From assembly GCF_002210165.1 (NCBI RefSeq), contig NZ_AQQP01000010.1, positions 169,153-233,152 of the forward strand: DNA of 64,000 nt, in the 5' to 3' direction. Below are positions 40,356 through 49,458 of the stretch, piece by piece. Position numbers and translations under genes: made by a program. The notes below the pieces were generated by a model. It was not told the DNA's origin. It saw only the letters and a program-made list of their open reading frames with translations, and made no database searches. The stretch is from Phaeobacter sp. 22II1-1F12B. GTDB taxonomy: Bacteria > Pseudomonadota > Alphaproteobacteria > Rhodobacterales > Rhodobacteraceae. Position 1 is the stretch's first letter. Every line of letters begins with the position of its first letter.

Positions 40356-41066
40356 TCAGCGCCTGTAAGCCTGCGCCAGCACTTCGGGGTCGGCGCCGGC
40401 CAAGTAACGGCTGAGCGTCCAGATATTGCGGGCCCCGCGTCGCATCCAGCCATTGCGGTGATATCGGTCCGCCGCGGTCGTCGCCAAAACAGGCAGTCCG
40501 ACCGGGCGTCGATCCAGAGCGCGAACCAGAGCGACATCCTCCATGAGCGGTTGATCGGGAAACCCGCCAGCGCGCTTGTAATCATCAATCGAAATCAACA
40601 GTCCCTGATCCCCGTAGGGCAAACCGAACAATGCGGACCTGATATTGGCCCAGCCCGCCACCCATTTCGGCATCATCCCCCGCGCACGGAACGCCAGCTT
40701 GAAATGCGCGGGCGCGTCTTCGGCTTCGAGATAATCGGAAACCTCGCGCGACCAGCCTTTTTCAAGCTCGGTATCCGCATGGAGAACAAGAAGCCAACGG
40801 CCTTTCGCGATTTCGGCGCCTCTTTTCAGCTGGCCACCACGCGAAGCCGGCCCCGTGACAAGCGTCGCCCCGACGTCATCGGCTATGCGGCAGGTCGCAT
40901 CCGTCGAACCGCCGTCGCTAATGATCAGTTCGCGGATCAACCCCGCAGTCAGCCCTTCCATCAACGCCTGAAGGCTGATCGGAAGAGTCTTTTCCGCATT
41001 CAAAGTTGGAATCAGGACGCTGATATTCGCAGTCAAAAGGCTTCCCCTGTTCAATTCCGTGTCCAT
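40356..41066 (-). CDS. Family 2 glycosyltransferase (TIGR04283-like)
   Basis: The 236-residue protein has the GT2 fold: ISVLIPTLNAEKTLPISLQA at the start, the nucleotide-sugar motif LIISDGGSTDAT, and HADTELEKGW near residue 98. The compact length and these motifs match the TIGR04283 group. A role in cell-surface or arsenosugar synthesis has been assigned to relatives only. The start is uncertain: 41066 is used because it keeps the domain intact, and a start up to nine codons earlier is possible. It diverges from ygfZ. Confidence 0.82.
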   Translation of the reverse strand: MDTELNRGSLLTANISVLIPTLNAEKTLPISLQALMEGLTAGLIRELIISDGGSTDATCRIADDVGATLVTGPASRGGQLKRGAEIAKGRWLLVLHADTELEKGWSREVSDYLEAEDAPAHFKLAFRARGMMPKWVAGWANIRSALFGLPYGDQGLLISIDDYKRAGGFPDQPLMEDVALVRALDRRPVGLPVLATTAADRYHRNGWMRRGARNIWTLSRYLAGADPEVLAQAYRR

Positions 41067-41104
41067 ACCTATATGACATTCCCAAAGACACAAGGAGCAG
41101 TTTT

Positions 41105-41839
41105 ATGGCGACTCGCCGCGTAATTAGGCTTAGCGGGCCGGAAACAATCGATTTCCTGCAGGGTTTGGTAACGAACGATGTCAACAAGATCGACGAGGGT
41201 CTGGTCTATGCCGCGCTGCTGACCCCTCAGGGGAAATACCTTGGAGACTTTTTCCTGAAAAAGCAGGGCGATGACGTGCTGCTGGACCTTGCTGAAGAGC
41301 AGGCAGATGACCTCATCCGGCGTTTGACGATGTACAAACTGCGCTCGAAGGTCAGTTTTGAACCAACGACGCTTTCAGTGGTGCGCGGCACGAAAGAAAT
41401 GCCGGAGGACGCGCTGCCTGACCCCCGGCACCCTGCCCTTGGCTGGCGCGCCTATCGCGAGGGAGAGGAGAGCGACGACGGTTCGAACTGGGATGCCATC
41501 CGGGTCGCTCATTGCATCCCGGCGAGCGGTGTTGAACTGACCCCGGATACTTTCATCCTCGAAGCGAGGCTTCAGGACCTGAACGGTGTGGATTTCCGCA
41601 AGGGCTGCTATGTGGGACAGGAAGTCACGGCCCGGATGAAGCACAAGACCGAGTTGCGAAAGGGTCTGAAGCAGGTCCGCATTTCAGGAGATGCGCCGGT
41701 CGGCAGCGAAATCACGGCCAACGGCAAAACGGTCGGAACGCTTTTCACGCAAGCTGGCGACAAGGCCATTGCCTACCTGAGATTTGATCGCGTCGCGGAC
41801 GAAATGCACGCAGGCGACGCGAAAATCTCAGTTTCTTAA
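41105..41839 (+). CDS. ygfZ: YgfZ/GcvT-like tRNA-modifying/Fe-S assembly protein
   Basis: The 244-residue protein has the folate-binding YgfZ motif KGCYVGQEV near residues 173-181, with the invariant cysteine. YgfZ (IBA57 family) helps maintain some iron-sulfur enzymes in a folate-dependent way. The N-terminus GPETIDFLQGLVTNDV is also typical. It starts 39 bases from the divergent glycosyltransferase start, with AAGGAG ahead of the ATG. Confidence 0.9.
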   Translation: MATRRVIRLSGPETIDFLQGLVTNDVNKIDEGLVYAALLTPQGKYLGDFFLKKQGDDVLLDLAEEQADDLIRRLTMYKLRSKVSFEPTTLSVVRGTKEMPEDALPDPRHPALGWRAYREGEESDDGSNWDAIRVAHCIPASGVELTPDTFILEARLQDLNGVDFRKGCYVGQEVTARMKHKTELRKGLKQVRISGDAPVGSEITANGKTVGTLFTQAGDKAIAYLRFDRVADEMHAGDAKISVS

Positions 41840-41843
41840 GCGG

Positions 41844-42221
41844 TTACCGTTCGAAATATCGGTCTGTTGTGGTGGTCGTCGTCGTGGTGGTCGCTACGGC
41901 ATCGTCGTCCGAACCGGTTACAATCCCTATGACGGTTATGCCTGCCAACACGCCCGCCGCTATCGGAACCGTCAGCCCGGTTCCGGCAAGGGCTGTCTGC
42001 GCCGTGGTGGCCTGCTGTGCCTGACTCTGGGAACCCTGCTGCGAGCACGTTACCTGCAGTTGGCCGCCGCCGATGTATTGCGCCGACACAAGTGTTCCGC
42101 TGCCGCAGGCGAGTCGCGCGCGCGCTTCGGCAGTCGCCGCCTCAACGACCTGTGCCTTGGCAGGAGCCGGTGAAAAGGCCGCCATCGCTGCCGCGCAGAA
42201 GATTATTAAGTGTAGTTTCAT
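41844..42221 (-). CDS. Secreted hypothetical protein with threonine tract
   Basis: The 125-residue protein has a clear signal peptide (MKLHLIIFCAAAMAAFSPAPAKA). The mature part has two cysteines (LACGSG and VTCSQQG), a hydrophobic segment (LTVPIAAGVLAGITVIGIVTG), and a run of nine threonines before TDRYFER at the end. The layout suggests a small periplasmic or outer-surface anchored protein. I do not recognise it. Its stop lies 4 bases from the convergent ygfZ stop. Confidence 0.65.
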   Translation of the reverse strand: MKLHLIIFCAAAMAAFSPAPAKAQVVEAATAEARARLACGSGTLVSAQYIGGGQLQVTCSQQGSQSQAQQATTAQTALAGTGLTVPIAAGVLAGITVIGIVTGSDDDAVATTTTTTTTTDRYFER

Positions 42222-42448
42222 ATTCTCACCCCTGAGAGGTAAACTTCAAGCTGAACAAATCGATTTTCGTTCGCCGATGTTGACGCAGAGGAAGAAGTTT
42301 TTCAACGGCGTCTCGCAAGAATGGTGCAAAGTCGCCAATTCTTTGACGTAGAGACAAGAATCCATCTACATTCTTTCCGAGACGGAAGCATCTGGCGCTA
42401 TCAGAGTTACGTCAGTTACGCTTCAATCATGTTTTACGGAGATTCCTC

Positions 42449-43036
42449 ATGAAACCTTTCAGCCGCTTTTCTATTACTTTGATGGCTTCGGGCGCTTTGT
42501 TCCTGCCCCTTCCCACGCTGGTTCATGCACAGGCCCCTGTCGGAGGCGTGGTAACCTTTGTCGTTCCGGCTGGCGGGTTCGGTTCAAGCCGGTTCACGGA
42601 TGTGATCGTAGGGTCGCTCAGCGCTGCGAGCAAATTTTGTGGCGCACTCGATTCGACATATCGGGTGGACTGTCTTGCCGAGCGGATCGGCAAGATGGCG
42701 GCAGATATTCCCGAAGATACAGATTACGAGGAAATCAAGGATGTCCTGAACCAGACCTCGCAGGATATGGCAAATCTGGCGCGGAGAAACCGCGACAGCA
42801 GCAAGCCCAGACAGAACGTTTCTACCGGGGGTTCGTCCCCGCAGGCGACCACCCGTCCCCTTACAGCGGTCCGCCCCGAATCCCAGGCCAGCGTGAACCA
42901 ACAGGCCGAGGCGATCTTGCAGAACACCGAGACACTGCTGCTGCGGACTCCAGATGACGACACCGGCAAGAAACTGCATTACACGCGCATTGCCGAGGCG
43001 ATCGGGTCGAACAAGACGCTGCTTCGCTCAACCTGA
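42449..43036 (+). CDS. Secreted hypothetical protein
   Basis: The 195-residue protein has a signal peptide (to about residue 28, LVHAQ) and then a mature domain with two cysteines in FCGALDSTYRVDCLAERI. The second half is disordered and Ser/Thr/Gln-rich. GGAG lies ahead of the ATG. No family is recognised. It stands alone, convergent with efp, and a hairpin follows its stop. Confidence 0.65.
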   Translation: MKPFSRFSITLMASGALFLPLPTLVHAQAPVGGVVTFVVPAGGFGSSRFTDVIVGSLSAASKFCGALDSTYRVDCLAERIGKMAADIPEDTDYEEIKDVLNQTSQDMANLARRNRDSSKPRQNVSTGGSSPQATTRPLTAVRPESQASVNQQAEAILQNTETLLLRTPDDDTGKKLHYTRIAEAIGSNKTLLRST

Positions 43037-43054
43037 TCGCGGTAGGCCTCTCAG

Positions 43055-43083
43055 ACGCGCGTGAGACAAAACGTCACGCGCGT
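43055..43083. terminator. Hairpin at convergent gene ends
   Basis: A perfect 10-base-pair stem (ACGCGCGTGA with TCACGCGCGT) and a 9-base loop overlap the efp stop codon and follow the secreted-protein gene. There is no downstream T-run, so termination is only plausible. Confidence 0.5.
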
Positions 43084-43637
43084 TCTGTGTATTCCATGGT
43101 TTCGGTGTTAACCACGATGTCTTCGTCCTGACCGACGAAGGGCGGCACCATAACTTTGACGCCATTGTCCAGAACGGCAGGTTTGAACGAGTTCGCGGCG
43201 GTCTGACCTTTGACCACCGGCTCGGTTTCGACGACCTTGCAGATCACCTTTTGCGGCAGGGTGGCGTTAAGCGCTTCTTCTTCGTGGAATTCGACGACGA
43301 TGGTCATGCCATCCTGCAGGAACGGGCGCCGGTCACCGAGGATTTCCGAAGGCAATTCAACCTGTTCGTAGGTCTCAGTGTTCATGAAAACCAGCATGCC
43401 GTCGGATTCATAGAGGAACTGCTGGTCTTTTTGCTCGAGACGCACACGCTCGACCTTGTCCGCGCTGCGAAAGCGTTCGTTCAGCTTGGAACCGTTGCGG
43501 AGGTTACGGAGCTCGACCTGTGCGAATGCGCCGCCCTTCCCGGGTTTCACGTGGTCCACTTTAACCGCCGTCCAGAGCGCGTCGTTATGCTCGAGAACGT
43601 TTCCAGGACGAATTTCATTTCCGTTGATCTTGGGCAT
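43074..43637 (-). CDS. efp: Elongation factor P
   Basis: EF-P relieves ribosome stalling at proline runs. The 187-residue protein starts [17 protein letters not shown] and has the loop [17 protein letters not shown] with the conserved K34 that is the usual modification site. The three OB-like domains and C-terminal TMEYTERA are typical. Upstream codons to 43763 are not conserved and are left out. The lysine-modifying genes epmA/epmB are not in the window. Confidence 0.97.
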   Translation of the reverse strand: MPKINGNEIRPGNVLEHNDALWTAVKVDHVKPGKGGAFAQVELRNLRNGSKLNERFRSADKVERVRLEQKDQQFLYESDGMLVFMNTETYEQVELPSEILGDRRPFLQDGMTIVVEFHEEEALNATLPQKVICKVVETEPVVKGQTAANSFKPAVLDNGVKVMVPPFVGQDEDIVVNTETMEYTERA

Positions 43638-43852
43638 TACAAAACCTTCAAACAGGTTGATGATGGAAGTTGCGCTCCTATATCTCGGGGGGACGGACCT
43701 GACAAGACAACGATATCTCGCGTTACGCAGGGCAAAGCCATGCAAATGGCGCATGGCAGACATGAGTATTTGCGGTATCCGAATCGGTTCTGTTCCGTCA
43801 TAAGGGGCTTCGCGCCGAAATTAACAAGAGCAAAAAAAACAAGGGAAACGAG

Positions 43853-44173
43853 ATGAAAGATTTCGTTGACGGCACTGCCTTTAACAATGAGCAAGGCAAT
43901 CGTGCACGTAAACTTTTTGCAGCCGTCGTGTTGGCTGCTCTGGATGATGCCATCGCCGATGACAAGAAATACGGCAATGGTCCCGAACAAATCGCTCGCT
44001 GGGCTCGTTCGCGGGATGGCCGCGAAGTACTGTCCTGCGCCGGTATCGACCCCAATGAGCGGGTTGTGCTGGGTCTGATGGATTTTGTTGGACGTGGCGT
44101 CCGTACCTCTGTCGCGCTGTCGCGCGAAGAGAGCGAGCGTCGTCATGCAGCGGAGCAGGCAGAAGCAGCCTGA
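43853..44173 (+). CDS. DUF6280-like hypothetical protein
   Basis: The 106-residue soluble protein is helical and charged, with RKLFAAVVLAALDDAIADDKK in the first half and WARSRDGREVLSCAGIDPNER in the second. I recall this as a protein conserved in Rhodobacterales (DUF6280), with no known function. It is a single-gene unit: an AAACGAG site precedes the ATG and a strong terminator follows 24 bases after the stop. Confidence 0.75.
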   Translation: MKDFVDGTAFNNEQGNRARKLFAAVVLAALDDAIADDKKYGNGPEQIARWARSRDGREVLSCAGIDPNERVVLGLMDFVGRGVRTSVALSREESERRHAAEQAEAA

Positions 44174-44196
44174 TCCAGATGTATGACTCAAAAAGG

Positions 44197-44222
44197 GCGC
44201 GCCGGTTGGGCGCGCTTTTTTT
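44197..44222 (+). terminator. Rho-independent terminator
   Basis: A 7-base-pair GC stem (GCGCGCC with GGCGCGC) and a 5-base loop are followed by seven T. It ends the 43853 gene and separates it from cobQ. Confidence 0.85.
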
Positions 44223-44288
44223 GTGTCTGCCGATAGCTTTATCGCTGTATTGAGGCAGGCAGGAAACAGAATTCAACAGGACCGGATG

Positions 44289-45743
44289 ATGGCGCGCGCG
44301 TTGATGATTCAGGGCACCGGCAGCAATGTCGGCAAGTCGATGCTGGTTGCCGGACTGGCCCGGGCCTGCGTGAGGCGTGGGCTGACCGTCGCACCATTCA
44401 AGCCTCAGAACATGTCCAACAACGCCGCTGTAACCGCCGACGGTGGCGAGATCGGGCGAGCACAGGCACTTCAGGCGCGCGCCGCGCGCAGGGTGCCGCA
44501 TACGGATATGAACCCGGTGCTTCTCAAGCCTGAAACGGATACCGGAGCACAGATCGTTCTACAGGGTAAAAGGGTCGGGCGCGCCGAAGCAAAGGCATAT
44601 CAACGCGACCGCACCGGGCTGCTGCCAGCCGTGCTCGAAAGCTTTCGGCGACTGACTGATCAGGTCGATTTGGTCCTTGTCGAAGGTGCTGGCAGCCCGG
44701 CCGAGATCAACCTGAGAAAAGGTGATATCGCCAATATGGGCTTTGCCCGGGCAGCCCGTATTCCCGTGGTTCTGGTCGGCGACATCGACCGGGGCGGCGT
44801 GATCGCGCAGATCGTTGGTACAAAGGCCGTTCTCGACCCCGAGGATGCAGCGCAAGTCAGAGCGTTCGCAGTGAACCGGTTTCGCGGCGACCTGTCCCTC
44901 TTCGACGCAGGGCGGGATGCGATTGCATCAATGACGGGTTGGCCATCAATGGGTGTTGTCCCGTGGTTTGAAGATGCATGGCGGCTTCCGGCGGAAGACA
45001 TGCTGGATATCGCCTCGCACACCGGCGGTGCGTGCAAAATTGTCGTGCCAAAGCTGCCCCGCATGGCGAATTTCGATGACCTCGATCCGCTCGCCTCTGA
45101 GCCGGACGTATCCGTCGAGATCATCCAACCGGGCCGCCCCCTGCCCGGCGATGCCGATCTGGTCCTGATCCCAGGCAGCAAGACGACGCTTGGTGATCTT
45201 GGGTTCTTCCGCGATCAGGGCTGGGACATCGACCTTAAAGCTCACCTGCGGCGGGGCGGGCATGTACTGGGCCTTTGCGGCGGGTATCAGATGCTTGGGA
45301 CCCGAATTTCCGACCCCGACGGCGTCGACGGACTGCCCGGTGCGGCGCCCGGGCTGGGGTTATTGGACGTCGAAACGACGATGTCTGGCGACAAAAAAGT
45401 CATTGAACGGAGCGGTATTGCGCGTCCCGGTGGTGAAAGTGTTGCTGGCTACGAAATCCACATGGGACGCACAGAAGGTCCAGACTGCGCCCGTGCATGG
45501 CTCGAGATCGACGGCCAGCCGGAGGGCGCAGCATCCAAAGACGGACGCGTCATGGGGTGCTATATGCACGGTATTTTCAGTTCCGACGCATTCCGGAAAA
45601 GCTTTCTGAACCGGCTTGGGCATCGGTCGGTCGCGCAATACGAGAGCGAAGTCGAGGCAACGCTGGATGCGCTGGCCGATCACCTTGAAAGATATATGGA
45701 TATCGACGCCATGCTCGCTCTGGCGAGCGAGCCAAGGTTCTAG
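44289..45743 (+). CDS. cobQ: Cobyric acid synthase
   Basis: The enzyme amidates four carboxyl groups of adenosyl-cobyrinic acid a,c-diamide in cobalamin synthesis, using glutamine. The 484-residue protein has an N-terminal P-loop-like ATPase part ([14 protein letters not shown] near residues 5-18) and a C-terminal glutamine amidotransferase with the nucleophile in [10 protein letters not shown] near residue 329. Two ATGs lie side by side behind AGGA; the second is used. No other cob gene is adjacent. Its 3' end overlaps the next gene (minus strand) by 4 bases. Confidence 0.93.
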   Translation: MARALMIQGTGSNVGKSMLVAGLARACVRRGLTVAPFKPQNMSNNAAVTADGGEIGRAQALQARAARRVPHTDMNPVLLKPETDTGAQIVLQGKRVGRAEAKAYQRDRTGLLPAVLESFRRLTDQVDLVLVEGAGSPAEINLRKGDIANMGFARAARIPVVLVGDIDRGGVIAQIVGTKAVLDPEDAAQVRAFAVNRFRGDLSLFDAGRDAIASMTGWPSMGVVPWFEDAWRLPAEDMLDIASHTGGACKIVVPKLPRMANFDDLDPLASEPDVSVEIIQPGRPLPGDADLVLIPGSKTTLGDLGFFRDQGWDIDLKAHLRRGGHVLGLCGGYQMLGTRISDPDGVDGLPGAAPGLGLLDVETTMSGDKKVIERSGIARPGGESVAGYEIHMGRTEGPDCARAWLEIDGQPEGAASKDGRVMGCYMHGIFSSDAFRKSFLNRLGHRSVAQYESEVEATLDALADHLERYMDIDAMLALASEPRF

Positions 45744-46609
45744 TCGAACTGCTGCGTGGTCAAGGCGCGCTGGATTTCACGACGCACGAGTTTGCGTACG
45801 TTACGTGTAATCCGCTCTCCCAGAGGCCCTTGCAATTCCTTGCGAACGATGTCGGCCACCAGTTCCCGCAACGCTTCTTCGTCGATGAAGCCTTCGTCAG
45901 AGAACATGTCCGCGACGTCGTTTTCCTGTTGCTCATGACTTACGGCCTGAGATGGCGCTGCAGTGACTTGCTCTTTGACAGGTTCGTTCGCCATTGCCGC
46001 TTCCTTGCCATTCGCCTGCTCGTTGGCGTCGCGCCACTTCATCGAGCGTGTCGGAATTCCCGCGTAGTCATCCCCCTGCGAGCCGTCCGGCTCCCATTGA
46101 TCATGCGTCTGCGCAATCGCGGATTCCAACGCCTGAATCTTGGCGCTGAGGCTTGCGGCGCGCGCCATCTGTTCACCTTTTGCGGGTTCTGGGGCAGTCG
46201 CGACAGGACTGATTTCCGGACGTGGCGAAGGCTTGTTCGCAGGCTCTTCGTCAGCGGGTTCATCGGCATTCGCAGCCAACCGTTCCGCCGCACTGTGCAG
46301 GGTGTTTTCGGGATTTGACCAAGGCGGGTTCGAAAACGGATCAACCCTCGCCTTGGTGCGAGTTTCAGACGATCCGGTTTCTTCTTGTTCCGCGACGTCC
46401 TTACGCGGTGCCTCGGTGCTCTCTGGCGCCTTCTCTCCGGAAAGCTGTGACGCAGGTACCCGCAGTGCAGGCGTCAAAACCAGCTTGCTTGCGGGTTTCT
46501 TTTTCGCCTGTGCATCGCCGGACCTTTGCCCGCGCCCTTCATCCGTGACCAATCGTCGAATTGAGGACAGAACATCCTCGATCTCTGCATTCGCTACCGG
46601 TTCAGACAT
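45740..46609 (-). CDS. PopZ-like DUF2497 protein
   Basis: The 289-residue protein has the N-terminal helix [15 protein letters not shown] and the C-terminal helical region ([26 protein letters not shown]) of the DUF2497/PopZ family. The middle (about residues 25-230) is acidic, Pro/Glu-rich and disordered. PopZ forms polar condensates that anchor chromosomes in Caulobacter. The Rhodobacterales homologue's role is unproven, but the end motifs and disordered acidic middle match well. Confidence 0.75.
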   Translation of the reverse strand: MSEPVANAEIEDVLSSIRRLVTDEGRGQRSGDAQAKKKPASKLVLTPALRVPASQLSGEKAPESTEAPRKDVAEQEETGSSETRTKARVDPFSNPPWSNPENTLHSAAERLAANADEPADEEPANKPSPRPEISPVATAPEPAKGEQMARAASLSAKIQALESAIAQTHDQWEPDGSQGDDYAGIPTRSMKWRDANEQANGKEAAMANEPVKEQVTAAPSQAVSHEQQENDVADMFSDEGFIDEEALRELVADIVRKELQGPLGERITRNVRKLVRREIQRALTTQQFD

Positions 46610-46677
46610 TTTTTATCTCCTGCCTCGGTATGAGTGTAGCTCTGGCTGCCGCCTCAGACAACCAGAAGCAACGCCGC

Positions 46678-48093
46678 TTAGTTGCGCCCAAGCGCCTTGA
46701 GAACGCGATCGAGATCTTTCGACTGTTTGCTGAGCGTGGAAGGCGCATCCTTGGCGAGGTTGTAGTACAGCGTTGGATCATAGATCTGCACGCCAAGCTG
46801 CATACGTTCCGCCGTCAGAAGCCCCTGCGCGGCAAGCAACTGGTAAGCGGCGACCGATTCTTCGGAGCGCGCGGATATCCGCGCAGTTGCCGCATCAAGC
46901 AGTTCCTGTTCTGCCGAGAGAACATCGAGGGTCGTCCGCGCTCCGAGCGTTGCTTCCTCGCGGATGCCGTCAAAGGCGACCTGAGCCGCACGAACCTGTT
47001 CTGCGGTCGCAGACAGGCTTGCCCGCGCCACGCGGAGACGGACAAAGGCGTCATTCACGGACAGAAGAACCTGACGCTGGACGTTCAGGAGATTGCCCCG
47101 CGACGCATCGCGGGTTGCCATCGCACGACGCACACTGGCAAGCAGCGACCCACCGCGATAGATCGGCTGGTTGAGCGTCAGCGAAAGGCTCGTATCCTCA
47201 CTGTAGGAGCTGGATCCAAGATCATCGGTATAGCTAAAGTCGGCACCGGCGCTGACGCTCGGCCCGAGATCCGATTGAGCGGCCTTGATGGCAAGCTCGG
47301 CCGCGGCAACCTGATGCTGTGCCGCGAGGATATCGGGATGCGTCCGCATGGCTACGGCCTGAGCCTGTTCAATACTGGCAGGGATCGCCGGCATACGCGG
47401 CTGGCCCGCAAGGGTGCCCGGCTCTGAACCGACTGCGCTCAGGTATTCCGCACGGGCGCTGACCAGCCCGCCCTGTGCCGTGGAAAGGTTGCTGCGCGCA
47501 GCTGCGACCTGCGACTCGGCAAGTGCCACGTCGGTCCGTGTGACTTCACCAACATCAAAGCGGTCCTGGGCGGCACGCAGTTCCTCTTGCAGCAGACGAA
47601 GGTTGTTCTGACGAAGTTCGACGTTCTCGCCCTGCAAAAGAATGTTCACGTAAGCACTTACAGCACGCAGAAGCACCGACTGTTCAACCGAAAGCAATTG
47701 CTGCCGGGTGGCCAGAACCGTTTCCTTGGCAGCTGCGCGCGACATCTGTCGTCCGCCGCTGTCGTAGAGCAGCCATGTAGCCGAGATTTGCGCCGTCAAC
47801 GTATCCCGGCGACTGAAAGTGCGCGGAACGATATTGCTACCGGCGTTTGTATCGTTGCGCTGAGCCGACATGATAAAGTTCAGAACGGGACGAAGTGTCG
47901 CCGTCGCCAGCGCGACGTCTTCATCGGCCGCCCGCAGCAGCGCTCGGTTCTGTTCAAGCAAACCGCTTGTATTATAGGCACCTACCAGCGCGTCCGCCAG
48001 GTTATCAGCCTGAGCGCCAACAGAAGTTGCCACGATGACACTGGCAACGGAGAGACCGCGCGCAATGCTCTTTTTAAGAAAGTTGCGTTTCAT
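46678..48093 (-). CDS. tolC: TolC-family outer membrane efflux protein
   Basis: The 471-residue protein has a signal peptide (cleavage near residue 29, GAQA-DN) and the doubled TolC repeat of alpha-helical barrel segments. Examples are DALVGAYNTSGLLEQN near the start and QRFDVGEVTRTDVALAESQ-type pattern near residue 182. It forms the outer-membrane duct of type I secretion and RND efflux. The ATG at 48093 is preferred because GAGG is six bases ahead; an ATG four codons upstream is an alternative. No inner-membrane partners are adjacent. Confidence 0.9.
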   Translation of the reverse strand: MKRNFLKKSIARGLSVASVIVATSVGAQADNLADALVGAYNTSGLLEQNRALLRAADEDVALATATLRPVLNFIMSAQRNDTNAGSNIVPRTFSRRDTLTAQISATWLLYDSGGRQMSRAAAKETVLATRQQLLSVEQSVLLRAVSAYVNILLQGENVELRQNNLRLLQEELRAAQDRFDVGEVTRTDVALAESQVAAARSNLSTAQGGLVSARAEYLSAVGSEPGTLAGQPRMPAIPASIEQAQAVAMRTHPDILAAQHQVAAAELAIKAAQSDLGPSVSAGADFSYTDDLGSSSYSEDTSLSLTLNQPIYRGGSLLASVRRAMATRDASRGNLLNVQRQVLLSVNDAFVRLRVARASLSATAEQVRAAQVAFDGIREEATLGARTTLDVLSAEQELLDAATARISARSEESVAAYQLLAAQGLLTAERMQLGVQIYDPTLYYNLAKDAPSTLSKQSKDLDRVLKALGRN

Positions 48094-48188
48094 TGAGAGC
48101 CTCATTTCTCACCTGCCTCTTTTTTTTGTTGGTCCCCCGCCCGCTCCGACGTCATTTGCTGCGCCGGTTTTTGCGTGAAGGCGGGAAA

Positions 48189-48842
48189 CTACAATGCAAA
48201 TGCCCTTTGTTTCTGAAATCCTGGAAGCACCGGTGCTCCTGCGTTAAATTCAAACCGCCAAGACATGCCAGCGCTCGTTTTGTAGCCAATGCGAACCGCG
48301 CCCAGTGCCTCGTCCATGAAGAGACAGATGATGCGTCCGCCTTCCTTGAGTTGGTCCGTGAGAGCAACCGGCAATTCGCCAACGCCCCCCTGCACGATGA
48401 TCGCATCATATGGGCCATGTTCTGCGGCACCTTCGGCGAGCGTACCTACTTGCAGCACTACGTTGTCGGCACCGACGTTGACCAGTTGATCCTGTGCTTC
48501 GCTGGCCATTTCTTCGTCTTCTTCCAGCGCCACGACCGCCTGAGCCATGCGCGCGATAACCGCAGAAGAATAGCCAAGCGCGCAACCGACATCGAGCACC
48601 AATTCGTCGCCGCGCACGTCCAGCGCATCAAGCATTTTCGCCAGTGTGCGTGCCTCGAGTACGACCCGCCCGTTGCCGAGTTCGATGTTATCACCCGCGT
48701 AAGCCGCTTCTCGCAAAGCATCGGGAACAAATTGCTCCCGGGGCACAGCGAGCATGGCTTCGATAATCGGGAACTTGGTGACATCTGCAGGACGGACCTG
48801 CGTGTCGACCATGATCCTGCGGCGGGCGGAAAAATCTGTCAT
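48189..48842 (-). CDS. Protein-L-isoaspartate O-methyltransferase-like protein
   Basis: The 217-residue protein has the PCMT layout: MVDTQVRPADVTKFPIIEAML near the start, the SAM motif LVLDVGCALGYSSAVIARMA near residues 80-99, and GPYDAIIVQGGVGELP near 150. PCMT repairs isoaspartyl residues. The SAM motif has C-A-L where the standard enzyme has T-G-S, so a changed activity is possible. I start at MTDFSARRR; a GTG four codons upstream is an alternative. Confidence 0.82.
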   Translation of the reverse strand: MTDFSARRRIMVDTQVRPADVTKFPIIEAMLAVPREQFVPDALREAAYAGDNIELGNGRVVLEARTLAKMLDALDVRGDELVLDVGCALGYSSAVIARMAQAVVALEEDEEMASEAQDQLVNVGADNVVLQVGTLAEGAAEHGPYDAIIVQGGVGELPVALTDQLKEGGRIICLFMDEALGAVRIGYKTSAGMSWRFEFNAGAPVLPGFQKQRAFAL

Positions 48843-49322
48843 CTCGGAACTCACGTTTGTGGCCTTGCGCCGGTATTGCCACATCCCCCCCCTTTCGGCA
48901 ACGGTCTGCTTGACTAAAAGGCTTGAGACGAGGCTTGGAGTACACACCCCCAATTTCCATGTCATGCAAGGCTGGATGACTGCGCAGAGAACCATTACTT
49001 TCGGCATTGAGGTGCTGCTGGCGCAATTTCTAAGTTTTAAAAGCCGTTTCAGACGTTGCTGAACTGAGCCTCACTTTCTGAGCTCGGATATCGCGTATTG
49101 AGCTGGGCATCTCATATGCTCGCCCGCGGACACAATATTTGGCAGCGAAGCCTGAAGCGGTCACCTCTGATCGAGAAACACCTCTTGCATGTTGGTTTGT
49201 CGTGGTTGGCTCTCAAGGCCCGATGCACGGAAATCAACGAACCGGAAATCTTTCGGCTTGTGCTAACCAAAATAAGACGATATCAGGCCGCACACCACAA
49301 AGTCCCTTGTTCTAAGGGCCTT
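48843..49322. other. Intergenic region left of tRNA-Cys
   Basis: About 480 bases hold no gene I can support. Short frames on both strands lack homology-like features or ribosome binding sites. The region is part of the conserved chromosome up to the tRNA. Confidence 0.5.
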
Positions 49323-49396
49323 GGCGAGTTGGCGGAGTGGTGACGCAGCGGATTGCAAATCCGTGTACACCGGTTCGATTCCGGTACTCGCCTCCA
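49323..49396 (+). tRNA. tRNA-Cys (anticodon GCA)
   Basis: The plus strand folds into a complete cloverleaf: acceptor GGCGAGT with ACTCGCC, anticodon stem-loop CGGATTGCAAATCCG, T-loop GGTTCGATTCC, and an encoded CCA. The 74-base length fits. It borders an integrase gene and appears to be the attachment site of the element to the right. Confidence 0.97.
49372..49396 (+). repeat. Putative att core at 3' end of tRNA-Cys
   Basis: The 3' half of the tRNA (T-arm, acceptor and CCA) is the usual integration core for tyrosine recombinases that target tRNA genes, and an integrase gene starts 62 bases beyond. The second att copy should lie right of the window. The exact core limits are not known. Confidence 0.55.
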
Positions 49397-49458
49397 TTTA
49401 AAAACAATCACTTACATCACTCCTTGCCGTGTTAGAGGCCCCGCGTTTACAGGGGCGT

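Noticed and set aside
49098..49343. 81-codon frame running into tRNA-Cys
   Set aside because: It overlaps the tRNA and has no homology-like features.
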